64,000 nucleotides of DNA from Frigoriglobus tundricola (GTDB lineage Bacteria > Planctomycetota > Planctomycetia > Gemmatales > Gemmataceae). A model generated the notes under the pieces. It saw only the letters and a list, made by a program, of their open reading frames with translations. It was not told the DNA's origin and made no database searches. The stretch is from positions 4,526,001 to 4,590,000 of the forward strand of contig NZ_CP053452.2 of assembly GCF_013128195.2 (NCBI RefSeq), in the 5' to 3' direction. Position numbers and translations under genes: made by a program. Below are positions 53,301-61,884 of the stretch, piece after piece; positions within the stretch are counted from its first letter, which is position 1, and each line of letters begins with the position of its first letter.

Positions 53301-53626
53301 GCCGTGGTGCCGTCGATGACGGCGATGTCCGTCAGGGTCGGCAGGGCGGAGCCGGTGACGCTGATCGTCCCGGCGCCGGTGGTGAATTGGATCTGATCGG
53401 GAGTTCCCGCCGTCCCGGTGTTGTTGGTGTTCGCCAGGTTGATTTCGTACCGCAGGGTCCCCGGGGTGTTGGTATCGGCGAGACTGTTGACGAAGTAGGT
53501 GGACGGCAGCCACCGTTCTTCGAGCGCCTCGACGCGCAGTGGGCACCGGGAGGTGAGCCGCCCCTTGTGGCGGGCGCGGTCCGGACCCGTGGTGCCCCGC
53601 CGAACCCCGCGCGTGTGAACCGACAT
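50345..53626 (-). CDS. secreted parallel-beta-helix protein with C-terminal FG-GAP repeats
   Basis: A 1,093-residue surface or secreted protein. The N-terminus has the planctomycete LEER motif (VEALEERWLPSTYFV, residues about 32-46). Residues about 50-700 form right-handed beta-helix repeats with Asn ladders (for example NVISGNGGDGVRIDGTGATN, NNLLVANFIGTNATGTSALG), as in choice-of-anchor/CSLREA-type planctomycete proteins. A short Ig-like segment follows (about 700-820). The C-terminal 270 residues hold about six FG-GAP propeller units of 52 residues (GAFFAFDPGFRGGVTVAAGD, then LSGDGRADIIVGAGPGAGPA). Two units are almost identical in DNA, so the array changed recently. Probably adhesion or carbohydrate binding. 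Confidence 0.85.
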   Translation of the reverse strand: MSVHTRGVRRGTTGPDRARHKGRLTSRCPLRVEALEERWLPSTYFVNSLADTNTPGTLRYEINLANTNNTGTAGTPDQIQFTTGAGTISVTGSALPTLTDIAVIDGTTATGYVAAPVITLDGTAAGPGASGLTISGGSSTVKGLDIVNFAANGILLTTNGGDTLLNNYIGVTTANVVAANGANGVFISGTAGNTLGGTGATSANVISGNGGDGVRIDGTGATNNLLVANFIGTNATGTSALGNAGNGVQITNGARLNTIGGSTPTATPFTGKPVDGNVISGNGTNGVLITTGAAFNTLSGNFIGTNLAGTSALGNVLDGVAIVNGANNNSLIGTTFPQQPFVYLNVLAGNGGNGLRIQDSNNTTVQANSFGLGDDNITPVANHLDGVLIAGSSANTQFGGVIPLGNIVAGNAGNGVEIRDTASGTVCFNTFCGLPAFTDTAVGNALDGFLITSTGGNTLLRTNVISGNVGNGVHISGAATGVQVEEDIIGMNTNGQMPLGNGANGVLIDGTAHGNSIGGFQVSVITQNTISANGADGIAIVGSASANQVFHSFIGTNILGVTAFGNVGAGVFVGGSAQGTIIGGTDPFDQDVISSNGGGGIVLSGASQGTQVIGSLIGTDRTGLTALANRGNGISITSSDNQIGGLAPAAGNVIAFNTQSGVAVASGTGNGILGNSIFGNAALGIALSGGGNQGQPAPVLTAASSPTAAAVRVTGTLTAAANTTYRIEFFASSRAPTGQGQTSLGYMTVTTGASGVAPFTFNSTLPVGAGASITATATDPGNNTSAFSGAITATEAIFAVGSGPGGVPLVKVYNGDGTLRGSFLAFDAGFRGGVTVAVGDLSGDGVEDIIVGAGPGAGPAVAVYSGTNFSLLGAFFAFDPGFRGGVTVAAGDLSGDGRADIIVGAGPGAGPAVAVYSGTNFSLLGAFFAFDPGFRGGVTVAAGDLSGDGRADIIVGAGPGAGPAVAVYSGSNFSLLGAFFAFDPSFSGGVTVAVGEINGVADIIVGAGAGAGPAVAVYSGTNFSLQGAFFAFDPGFRGGVTVATDVNDGEADIIVGAGPGAGPAVAVYSGTSFGLQDSFFAFDPSFSGGVFVG
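50704..51093. repeat. 156-bp tandem repeats inside the FG-GAP region
   Basis: Units of 156 bp (52 codons) recur head to tail: the segment starting CCGTCGCCGCTGAGGTCGCC at 50781 repeats almost exactly at 50937. Flanking units differ more. This shows recent duplication or gene conversion within the coding sequence. Confidence 0.85.
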
Positions 53627-54018
53627 GGATGTGTCCGCCGTATGAGGAGATTGTGTGGGGTGGGATCAGCCCGCGGTCGCCGCGGCCGAACCGCGTCGGA
53701 GCATCCAACTCGGTACTTAGGTGTATTCGGACCGACCGACTGCGGCATAGGGAAAAGAGTGCTTCCGGTGAGAGTCGTAGGCCCTTCCGAACGCGTTTTT
53801 AGTGACCAAATGTGCGCTTAAACTGGGTTTTCTGGGTGAAATACGCCTCAAAATGCTCTGTCCATTCGTCCCAGACAGGCCGCACGCCCGAGGCCAAAAA
53901 ACATTTCGGAAAATGCATTCAATTTGAGGGGCCGCGCGAATGACCAAATAAAGCACGCGACAATGCAATTCGAATATTATTAGATAATTTGAATATATTC
54001 AGATCACTCCCGAAACCC
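53627..54018. other. AT-rich region upstream of the beta-helix gene
   Basis: About 390 bp holding the promoter of the beta-helix gene (minus). Composition falls sharply to AT-rich between about 53940 and 54005 (AATATTATTAGATAATTTGA), a possible mark of transferred DNA next to the toxin-antitoxin remnant. Confidence 0.45.
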
Positions 54019-54051
54019 TCATCGGGTGCGGACCGGGTCAACTCGCTTCAT
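54019..54051 (-). pseudogene. hicA toxin remnant (10 codons)
   Basis: ATG at 54051 overlaps the stop of the HicB-like frame (ATGA), the usual hicB-hicA arrangement. The frame reads MKRVDPVRTR, like the start of HicA proteins (MKRxDLxRxLE), and then stops at 54019. The rest of the toxin is missing; the DNA beyond is AT-rich and unrelated. A real family relation rests on only ten residues plus the overlap. Confidence 0.45.
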
Positions 54052-54234
54052 GTGATGACCAGCTTGTGCGCGCCCGGACCGTGCCCGCCGCTCGAATCCC
54101 GATAAAGGTCCGCGAGATCGTCAATCAAGTCGGCCAGCGTCTCCCCTGAGTCCAGTAGTCGGGTCATCCTGCAAGTGGCCGAGCCAGGCGTCCTCTTCCT
54201 GCCAGTAGACGTACTTGATCGCCTGTATTGTCAC
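54048..54234 (-). pseudogene. HicB-like antitoxin, frameshifted
   Basis: From the GTG at 54234 the frame reads VTIQAIKYVYWQEEDAWLGH. After one missing base near 54161 it continues DYWTQGETLADLIDDLADLY in the next frame. This is the HicB antitoxin pattern (YPDYWTQGETLEDL...LxDLY). It ends at 54048, overlapping the hicA remnant. HicB normally neutralises the HicA mRNA interferase; here both parts look dead, although the frame break could be a sequence error. Confidence 0.6.
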
Positions 54235-54252
54235 CCTTCCCGACAGCGTCCT

Positions 54253-54435
54253 TTAGGTGTCTTGCTCGCCGCCCGTCATGTCGGCGACCCGTTGCACTAC
54301 GGGCACGAGGTCGTTCGGTTCCTCGCCACGGAGCAGCCGAATGTCCTGCACGGCCGACGCGAACCACGGCAACTGTGTCGCCAGGTGGATGACCGCGACC
54401 ATGACCGTGGCGGCTGTGACCGTGGAACTGCCCAT
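54253..54435 (-). CDS. small hypothetical protein with hydrophobic N-terminus
   Basis: A 60-residue ORF: MGSSTVTAATVMVAVIHLAT could be a signal or membrane segment, followed by a soluble tail (LVPVVQRVADMTGGEQDT). It lies just upstream of the hicB remnant on the same strand. No family recognised; it could be chance. Confidence 0.3.
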   Translation of the reverse strand: MGSSTVTAATVMVAVIHLATQLPWFASAVQDIRLLRGEEPNDLVPVVQRVADMTGGEQDT

Positions 54436-54464
54436 GCGATTTGGGACCCGAAACAGGTGCGTGG

Positions 54465-55031
54465 CTATTTCTTCGGTCGCTGGTCGTGCGGCTTTTTCCC
54501 CTTATCCTCTGGTGGCGCAGGAAGCACCGAGTTGACGAGCGCGTGTCGCGCCTCGTACGCCTCCAGTTTTCGGAGTTCCTCCGGCGACGCGATCCCCTGG
54601 TCACGTTTATGACGGATCACGCCGGCCTCGATGTGCAGTTCGGAGTAGCTCCTCTCGATCTGTTCGCGGCCGTATCGCTCTTGGCGGAGCACCTTCCCCG
54701 GGCGGTCCTGCACCGTGACCGTGAACAGATCGCGCTCGGGTGACGACCGGTCGAAGCGGACCTCCATCACCACGACCCCGCCCGAGAAGCTCTTTTCGCT
54801 GCGGAACTCCAGCTTGTCGACACCGAACTGATAAGTGTTCGTGAGCAGGAGAAAATCGAGCAGCGATTGCTTACTGAAGCGATCCACCGGCGAAAGGGTC
54901 TGCTCCCAAGACTCATTAACGGCCTTCTGCTGGCCGTCATCCAACCGCGCCGGCAGCGGAGCCTGAAGCGGCCCGCAACCCGCCAGGGCGAGCCCCATCA
55001 AAGAGCCGAACACGATGTGAAGTCGGTTCAT
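54465..55031 (-). CDS. small lipoprotein of unknown function
   Basis: A 188-residue predicted lipoprotein: MNRLHIVFGSLMGLALAGC ends in a lipobox (LAGC). The body is alpha/beta with a charged C-terminal tail (PEDKGKKPHDQRPKK) and includes FSGGVVVMEVRFDRSSPERD. I chose ATG 55031, with a GGGGAG ribosome site close by, because it starts the signal peptide. The IS3 element ends 14 bp upstream of this ATG, so the original promoter has been displaced and expression may now depend on the IS. Confidence 0.75.
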   Translation of the reverse strand: MNRLHIVFGSLMGLALAGCGPLQAPLPARLDDGQQKAVNESWEQTLSPVDRFSKQSLLDFLLLTNTYQFGVDKLEFRSEKSFSGGVVVMEVRFDRSSPERDLFTVTVQDRPGKVLRQERYGREQIERSYSELHIEAGVIRHKRDQGIASPEELRKLEAYEARHALVNSVLPAPPEDKGKKPHDQRPKK

Positions 55032-55071
55032 GGCACTCCCCTGGTCTTCCCCAAAGAAAAAGGGCGCGGAG

Positions 55072-55890
55072 TTAAGGGTGTTTCTGGTTGTACGTCCGTT
55101 CAAACTCAGCCGGAGATAAGAACCCCAGTGAGGAATGAAGGCGGACGCGGTTGTAGAACACTTCGAGGTACTCGAAGATGCTGCCCTTGGCCTGCTCCCG
55201 AGTGGTGTACTCCTCGTCATGGACGAGTTCTCGTTTGAGGCTCGCAAAGAAGCTCTCGACGGGAGCGTTATCCCAGCACTGGGCCACCCCGCTCATGCTG
55301 CACACGATCCCGTGCCCGGCCAGCACCCCTTGGTAATGGGCGCTGGCGTACTGGGTCCCCCGGTCCGAGTGCGACAACAGGCCCGCACCCGGGCACCGAC
55401 GGGCCACCGCCATGTCCAACGCGTCCACCACCAGCCGGCTCTCCATCGACGCATCCATCGACCAACCCACGATCATCCGGCTGAACAGGTCCTCGACCAC
55501 GGCCAGGTACAGCCACCCGTCGGCTGTTGGGATGTACGTGATGTCCGTGCCCCAGGCCCGGTTCGGCCCGTCCGGCTCGAAGTTCCGGTCCAGCACGTTC
55601 TCGAACACCGGCAGTTGGTGCCGCGAGTCGGTTGTGCGGACGAACCGCCTCGGGGCTTTGGCCCGGATTCCGTGCTCCCGCATCAGTTCGGCTACCGTGT
55701 TCTCCGAGCACTCATGCCCGCGGGCATTCAACGCGGCCCTCATCCGCGGGCTCCCGTACCGGTGCTTCACCTCGGCGTGGACCGCCCGGATCTGGGACAG
55801 CAGCTCCCGACGCCACTGTTCGGTCGCGCTGTCGGGTCGGGTGGCCCAGGCGTAGTACCCGGACGCGGACACGTCCAGGGCATCGCACAT
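55072..55890 (-). CDS. IS3 family transposase OrfB (DDE integrase domain)
   Basis: Catalytic part of the IS3 transposase, 272 residues from its own ATG; in vivo it is made as an OrfAB fusion by -1 frameshift. An HTH_21-type region (RYGSPRMRAALNARGHECSE) precedes the rve domain. DDE residues lie in WGTDITYIP (first Asp), SHSDRGTQYAS (second Asp) and PVESFFASLKRE (Glu). The last part, RLHSSLGFLSPAEFE, is typical. The frame is open and probably functional. Confidence 0.93.
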   Translation of the reverse strand: MCDALDVSASGYYAWATRPDSATEQWRRELLSQIRAVHAEVKHRYGSPRMRAALNARGHECSENTVAELMREHGIRAKAPRRFVRTTDSRHQLPVFENVLDRNFEPDGPNRAWGTDITYIPTADGWLYLAVVEDLFSRMIVGWSMDASMESRLVVDALDMAVARRCPGAGLLSHSDRGTQYASAHYQGVLAGHGIVCSMSGVAQCWDNAPVESFFASLKRELVHDEEYTTREQAKGSIFEYLEVFYNRVRLHSSLGFLSPAEFERTYNQKHP

Positions 55891-55937
55891 CCACCGGACC
55901 GGCCACTGGTCCTCGTTGGCGGCGATGAACGCGAACG

Positions 55938-56228
55938 TCAGCTCGGCGGGTTCGCGAAATACGCCGCGGCTTTTTTTAACAGGTCCCGCTCGGCCTTGAG
56001 GCGCGTGACCTCGGCCCGCAGGCGCCGCAGCTCGTCGTCGCCCGGGGTGGCGTTGCCGTGCCCGGGGAACGCCCCGGCCCCGTCGGCTTGGGCGGCGCTC
56101 TTCCAGGCCCGCAGGCAGCCCTCGCTCACCCCCAGCTTGCGGGCCACTTCGGCCACGGACAGCTTCTGGTCGGTCAACATCTGGACCGCTTGCAACTTGA
56201 ACTCGCGCGTGTACGTCTTGCGTGCCAT
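55938..56228 (-). CDS. IS3 family transposase OrfA (HTH protein)
   Basis: A 96-residue end-binding protein: MARKTYTREFKLQAVQMLTD and VAEVARKLGVSEGCLRAWKS form the HTH_Tnp_1 domain, followed by a leucine-zipper-like coil (LRRLRAEVTRLKAERDLLKK). The overlap with orfB contains TTAAAAAAAGC (A7 at 55977-55971 on the minus strand), a slippery site for -1 frameshifting that would join the two proteins. Confidence 0.93.
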   Translation of the reverse strand: MARKTYTREFKLQAVQMLTDQKLSVAEVARKLGVSEGCLRAWKSAAQADGAGAFPGHGNATPGDDELRRLRAEVTRLKAERDLLKKAAAYFANPPS

Positions 56229-56327
56229 CGGTGTCCTCCTCCTTCGGAGTCTACACCCCTAACTTCGTGTCCACCAACTTTGGGGAAGCCCACCCCCTTG
56301 CCTCTTCAGAGGCGAAGGAGGGGCGAA

Positions 56328-59300
56328 TTATTCCCCCAATCCCTTGTCCCACTCGTCCATCTGGCGCTCCAGTTCGTCCGGCGTCAGGCCGGCGGGCGGC
56401 GGCGGGACCGGCTCCGCGGTGCGGTCGCGGGTGTGGCGGAGCGCGTCTTCGAGCCGGCGCACCCACGCCGGGACGTCGAGCCCGACGCCGCTCACGATCG
56501 CTTCCAGCGGCTCGATCGCCACGCGCAGGCGGCCGAACGCCGGGTTGTCTTCCGTGAGCCCGGCCCGCGCCGCTTCCGCCGCGGCCGCGACCTGCGCCGC
56601 GGCGCGGTCCACCTCCAGCGGGCGCGTGAACCGCTCCTCGAGCCGGTCGCGGACCGTGCGGAGCTTCACGCCGTAGCGCGCCTCGCGCTCGTTCAGCTCC
56701 TTCAGCAACTCGTCGGACAGCTCGACGGTCTTCTCGGCGATGAACGTCCGCCAGCGGGCCGCGAGCGCGTCGTACCCGCGCTGGCAGAGGGCCTCGTGCG
56801 CCAGCGCCAGCGGGCGCATCCGCCACGCGAACCGGTCGTACCGCACCTTCAGACGGAGCATGTCCAGCAGGATGTGGATGTTCTCGCCGTAGTCCGACTG
56901 CGTCGTCGTCGTGTTGTAGTCCCGGTACTCGTCGTAGTGCTCGACGAGCGCTTGCAGCACCACCTCGGCCGAGCGCACGGTGCGGGGCTTGTCCACGGCG
57001 CCCGCGTCCCAGTCGGTGACCAGTTTCGGCCGCTTCGCGCCGCCCTCGTTGGTCTCCGTCTCGTGGTCGAGCCACGCCTCCACGCCCCGCGCGAGGATGC
57101 CCCGCATGTTCGACAGGCCGAGGAACGGCACGGTGAACAGGTCGCTGCCGTACTTGGTCACGAACCCCTTCACCGGCTCCCAGTCGTCGTCCTCGCTCAC
57201 CGTTTCCAGCACGGAGAGCCGGAGCGACTGGCTGTGCTGGTGCCACAGGTTCTGGAACTCGGTCGCGATCTTGAACAGCGCGTCCGCCAGCGGCCCCTCC
57301 TCGCCGGTCGCGCCGTCCCCCCACGCGGTGGCCGCGGAGAGCAGCGTTTCGACCACGCCGGTGAGCGCGGTGCGGAACAACTGGTCGAAGCTGCTGACGC
57401 GGCGCCCCTCCGGCGGGTTGTTCCACTCCATCTGCCGCGCGACCTTCGTCAACTGGAACGTCTCGCGGAGGAGCCCGAGCCGCGGCAGGCGGGTGACGAG
57501 GTCCTCGAGGACCGCGAGCGCGGTCTGCGCCTGCAGGACGTCGCGGGGCTTGCCGCCGTCGGACGGCGGGCAGTACAGGAGCGGCTCGCGGCGGAAGCTG
57601 GCGGTGAACGCCGGGAGCAGCCCGCGCACGCTGAGCCCCTCGCCCCGGCCGATGGCCCGGACGATGCGCACGAGCAGGCTCTCCCACGCCGGCGGCCGGT
57701 TCCGCTCCTCCTCCGCGGACGGCCGCCCCCGCTCGCCAGTTCCGGCCCCGGGGGCGCACGGCGGCGAGCGCGCCAGCGCGCCGCGCGGCGGACCTCCACG
57801 CAGGCCGCCACCCCGAGGTCGAGCAAGTGGCCCTTGATCGCCCGGCGGCGGTCGTACTCGATCATCCCCTCGTGGCCGCCGGACGGGTCCGGCACCGCGA
57901 CCTGCGTGAGCCGGTCGAGGAAGCGCCGAGCGAGTCGTTGGCGCGCCGCGCGGCGGTCAGCCACCCGGCCAGGGCCGCGTCGCTGGCCCCGTCGCCCGGC
58001 GGCCAGGCGTCGGGGCGGGCGGCCAGGCGCCACAGCTTCGCGACCGCGTGCAGGAACCCGAGCCGGTCCTCGATCTCGTCCGCCTGCGCTTCAAGGGAGA
58101 ACTCGCCCACGGGCTCCGGTGGGTCGCCGGCCACCGCGCCGTCCACGCCGTCGTCGGCCGAATCCTTGTACGTCATCCCCTCGTACGCCGACGCGAACGG
58201 GTCGCGGTCGTCCTCGTCGTCCGCGTCCCCGGGCGGGCGCTTCTCCCCGAGCCACTCGTGCGGCTCGAGCCAGTCCTCGCGGGCGTTCGCCTCGAGCAGC
58301 TCGAAGAAGCGGCGCAGGAGCCCGGCGCGCTCGGCCGCGGGGTCGGACGCCCCCGCGCCGCGGACCCACCGCTCGGCGAGGGTCTCGAACGACGCGCCCG
58401 GTTCGTCCATCGGGACGGCGTCGCTCTCCGAGAGCCACGTCATCAGGAGCCCGGTCGCGGCCTTCCACTCGCCCCGCTCGATCAGCGGCTCGATCACCTG
58501 CGCGAACGCGGCCGGGCTGGTGAACCCCTCGCGGTGCTGGCGCCAGAACGCGATGTCGTTCGAGTTCGGCTTGCGCAGCGACCAGGCGCCGAGCGCCTCG
58601 GCGACGTGCTCGGCCGCGTCCGCGCGCTCGCCGCCGACGATGCGGGGCATGTCGGTGACCGTGGCGGTGGCGAACCGGTCCCACCACGCGGCGAACTCGC
58701 GCATGTTGGCGGTGAGGTGCCCGCGGGTCGGGGCGTCGTTGGCGACGGCGGCCGCGGCGCTGGCGCGGGCGTACAGGTCGAGCTGGCGCCCGGCGGTGTG
58801 GATGAGTTCTTCGGCCCGCGGGTCGCGGACGGTGTCCTCGCGGCCGGGGAAGATCGGGAAGAGCCCCTGGTACCCGAGGATGTTCCAGGGGTCGATGAGC
58901 GCGCCGCAGTCGATCCCGCGGCGGAGCAGGTCCTCCACCTCGGCGAGCAGCGCGACCGCGCCGGGCGCCCGGCCGCGGTCGGCGGCGAAGCCGGCCTCCG
59001 TCTGGCGGATGCGGACTTCCGTGCCGAACCGCACGGCCGGCGCCGCGATCCTCGCGGCCTGGTCGCGCGCCGCCGCCGGGTAGCCCATCGCGGCGTAGAA
59101 CTGGGCCATCCGGCGGTCCTGCAGGTGCAGCGCCCGCTGGGTCGCGATGGCCTGGTTCAGGAACTGTCGCACGCCCGCGAACGGCTGCTTCCGCTTTTCG
59201 GACTCGGCCCGGAGGCGCTCGCCGTGCGCGCCGGGCAGCTGTTTCAGGAGCCGCTGGTAGAACGCGTCGCGGTACCGGGCGATGCGCGGCACGAGCTTCG

Positions 59301-60252
59301 ACAGCGTGACGGTGGAGTCGTGGTAGCTCGGCCCCGCGCCGCTGACGCCCGCGCCCATCAGCACGGTGCCCGCCAGCACCGCGGCGGCCTCGAACAGGCG
59401 CTCGCCCGGGTCGCCGACCGCGTGCGGCCCCGGCGCGACCCAGGTGAGCAGCGTGTCGAGCGTCATCTGCCGGAGCACGAACCGCCGGAAGTACCCGGCG
59501 TTGTCGATGGTGTGCGGGTCCCACTCGCCGAAGAGGACGTTCGGCCGCTTGTTGACCGGGTGGAAGTGGTCGTGCGCGCGGGGGTCGAACGCGAGTTCGT
59601 CGAGCTTCGTCGGGTCGAAGCTCGCCTCGTCCAGGAGCGCCGGTTCGGTCTCGCCGAGCAGCTTGAGCGCGGGCCGGACGATGTCGGCGTAGGTGCCCGG
59701 GGCGACGCCCGCACCGGCCAGCGCCACCGGCACGGGCCGGACCTTCTCGTGCGGGTAGAACTCGGTGCTCGGCCGCGTCTCCAGCACCGCGATGGGCCGG
59801 TAGCCCACGTAGTCGTTGAGGGCGGCGAGCGCCCCGGACACGAGCCGCCCGGTTTCGCCCCACGGCGCGCCCTGCTTCAGCACCGCTTCGCAGCAGCGGG
59901 CGAGGAAGAACGGGCCGAAGAGGGCGGCGTCCGGCTGGTGGGCGAGCAGGTCGGCGTGGTGGGCGCGGTACGCGGCCGGGAGCCGCTCGAGCGCCGCGGC
60001 GGTGACGGCGCGGGCCTGGGCCGGGTCGCGGAACGCGGGCGCGCCGCCGGCGACGAGCCCGTTCAGCTCGTGCGCGAGCCACTGCGGCAGCGTGCGCCAC
60101 GGGGCCGGGTCGCCGGTCTCGAGCAGGTGCGCGGCGGCGTCGGCCAACCCCTTCTGGAACCGCGGGTCCGGGCGCCCGTCGGAGAAGTTGAGGTAGCCGA
60201 GCAGCTTGGCCGGTTCGGTCCTGCGGGACAGTTCGTGGAAGATGCCGTCCAT
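56328..60252 (-). pseudogene. very large hypothetical protein gene with two frameshifts (likely sequence errors)
   Basis: Joined frames give about 1,305 residues. The ATG at 60252 starts MDGIFHELSRRTEPAKLLGY. The first frame is open to about 57925 (ending AALAGWLTAARRANDSL), the second continues RFLDRLTQVAVPDPSGGHEG to about 57720, and the third continues ESLLVRIVRAIGRGEGLSVR to the stop at 56328. Each break is explained by one missing base. The protein is soluble, helical and has no motif I recognise; an acidic insert (GDADDEDDRDPFASAYEG) lies near residue 675. Codon bias is uniform across the breaks. Function unknown; it may be cytoplasmic because no signal peptide is seen. Confidence 0.7.
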
Positions 60253-60432
60253 CCGCCGTTCGTTCCTTGATTCCGCGGGCCGGGGCGACCGCCGCGGCCC
60301 GCTACAGCATAAAACAACATCACCGTGCGCGGAAGGCCACGGTGTTCCGATCCGCTCGCGGAAGAGTACGCCCCATTCTACCGCGCGTGCGAAACGTGAG
60401 CGAGTGGCCCCATTTTTGGTGCGGGACGGCAC

Positions 60433-61056
60433 ATGCACGCTCCGATCCGCCTCGTGGCACTGGTCAGCGGCGGCGGCACGACGCTCCAGAACCTGATCGA
60501 CCGCGCCGCGGCCGGCACGCTCCCTGCTGGAATCGCGGGCGTCGTGTCCAGCCGCGCCGACGCGTTCGCCGTCACCCGCGCCGCCCGCGCGGGGCTGCCG
60601 GCGAGCGTGGTTCCGAAGGCGCAGGGCCGGCGCGAGCCCGGGTTCGCGGACCGCGTGTGGGACGCCGTGCGCGCCTACGCGCCCGACCTCGTGTGCTTCG
60701 CGGGGTGGCTCCACCTGCTGCCGATCCCGGCGGACTTCCGCCACAAGGTGCTGAACATCCACCCGTCGCTCTTGCCGGCGTTCGGGGGCAAGGGGATGTA
60801 CGGCCACCACGTCCACGAGGCGGTACTGGCCTACGGGGCGAAGGTGAGCGGGTGCACGGTTCACTTCGCGGACGACACCTACGACACCGGGCCGATTCTG
60901 GTGCAGAAGTGCGTGCCGGTGCGGGCCGACGACACCCCCGATACGCTGGCGGATCGGGTCTTCGAGGCGGAGTGCGAGGCGTACCCCGAGGCGATCCGCG
61001 CGATCGCGGAGGGGAGAGTGACGGTGCAGGGGCGGCGGGTGATCGTTTCCGGTTGA
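60433..61056 (+). CDS. purN: phosphoribosylglycinamide formyltransferase
   Basis: Transfers a formyl group from 10-formyl-THF to GAR, the third step of purine synthesis. The 207-residue protein has near-standard length. LVALVSGGGTTLQNLID is the phosphate-binding N-terminus. The catalytic Asn and His are in VLNIHPSLLPAFGGKGMYG, and the catalytic Asp is in HFADDTYDTGPIL. The ATG at 60433 fits. It is divergent from the large gene at 60252 and followed 44 bp later by a Uma2 gene, so it is not in a pur operon here. Confidence 0.95.
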   Translation: MHAPIRLVALVSGGGTTLQNLIDRAAAGTLPAGIAGVVSSRADAFAVTRAARAGLPASVVPKAQGRREPGFADRVWDAVRAYAPDLVCFAGWLHLLPIPADFRHKVLNIHPSLLPAFGGKGMYGHHVHEAVLAYGAKVSGCTVHFADDTYDTGPILVQKCVPVRADDTPDTLADRVFEAECEAYPEAIRAIAEGRVTVQGRRVIVSG

Positions 61057-61100
61057 GGAGCGCGGAACGGGTGTGGTAGAACTCGCACGGGAGGAAATCG

Positions 61101-61707
61101 ATGTCCACAGTAACCAGCCCACCGGTTCCCGGATTCCTTGCGCACGCCACATTCCACCGACTCGCGGTGGCACAATACCACCAAATGATCGCGAACGGCA
61201 TTCTCGGCGAGGACGACCCGGTCGACCTCCTCGAAGGCTACATGGTGACCAAGATGCCACGCAGCCCCGAACACGATTTTTCCCTGTCCGCCGTTCAGGA
61301 AGAGGTGGGGCGGTTCCTCCCGTCCGGATTCACAATGCGGGGGCAATGCGCGGCAACGATACAGGAAAGTGAGCCCGAACCGGACGTCGCGATCGCTCGG
61401 GGCAATCGGTCGCTCTACCGCCACCGCCACCCCGGTCCCGCCGACACCGTCCTTGTGATTGAGGTATCCGCGTCGCCACTCGCGCGACCGGGGCGACAAG
61501 GCCCGCATCTACGCCCGCGCCGGTATTCCGGTGTACTGGGTAGTCAACGTCGTGGACAAGCAGATCGAGGTGTTCACACAGCCGAGCGGGCCGGGGGACG
61601 CGCCGGCCTACGCGAACCAGGAGGTATTCGCCGCTGGTGCGAGTGTGCCCGTCGTACTCGACGGGAGCACAGTCGGCCACATCGCCGTGAGCGACGTGAT
61701 GGGGTGA
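61101..61707 (+). pseudogene. Uma2-family endonuclease gene with one frameshift
   Basis: A Uma2 protein (PF05685) in two frames. Frame 1 from ATG 61101 (GGGAGG ribosome site) reads TFHRLAVAQYHQMIANGILG, DDPVDLLEGYMVTKM, EPEPDVAIARGN and TVLVIEVSAS. After about 61487 frame 2 continues DRGDKARIYARAGIPVYWVV to the stop at 61707. The break equals loss of a CG dinucleotide in CGCGCG. All nuclease-fold motifs (E..K, D, E-V) are kept across both parts, so it may be a sequence error in an intact gene. Confidence 0.8.
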
Positions 61708-61884
61708 CCGCGTAGGATGGAGGCTGGTCATCCCTTGAGACCGGCCGGTGCCAGAGCTGGCGACTGCGGAGCGTTAAGACTACCCGACAGGACTCGGAGC
61801 CGCTCGCCGAATGTCGAATCGGAGCGGAGCGGCGGGTTACGGATCGGAATGGTCCTAAATTTTTTATCCCTGGCGTGAAACATC

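Larger units (their letters stand above)
55046..56288 (-). mobile_element. IS3-family insertion sequence (IS150/IS407-like two-ORF type)
   Basis: Inverted repeats are visible: the left end reads CTTCCCCAAAG...GAGTTAAGGGTG (55046 onward), and the reverse complement of the right end (56288 inward) reads CTTCCCCAAAG...GAAGTTAGGGGTG. Inside are orfA and orfB in the arrangement used for programmed -1 frameshifting. No short target duplication could be confirmed, so the exact ends are approximate. The element is about 1.24 kb, normal for the family. Confidence 0.8.

Noticed and set aside
55938..55980. Treating the IS3 orfA/orfB junction as another sequencing error
   Set aside because: The A7 slippery site and -1 frame relation are exactly what IS3 elements use for programmed frameshifting.
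58048..60270. 740-codon plus-strand ORF
   Set aside because: Antisense to the large minus-strand gene; no motif, start or ribosome site, and composition typical of antisense of GC3-rich code.
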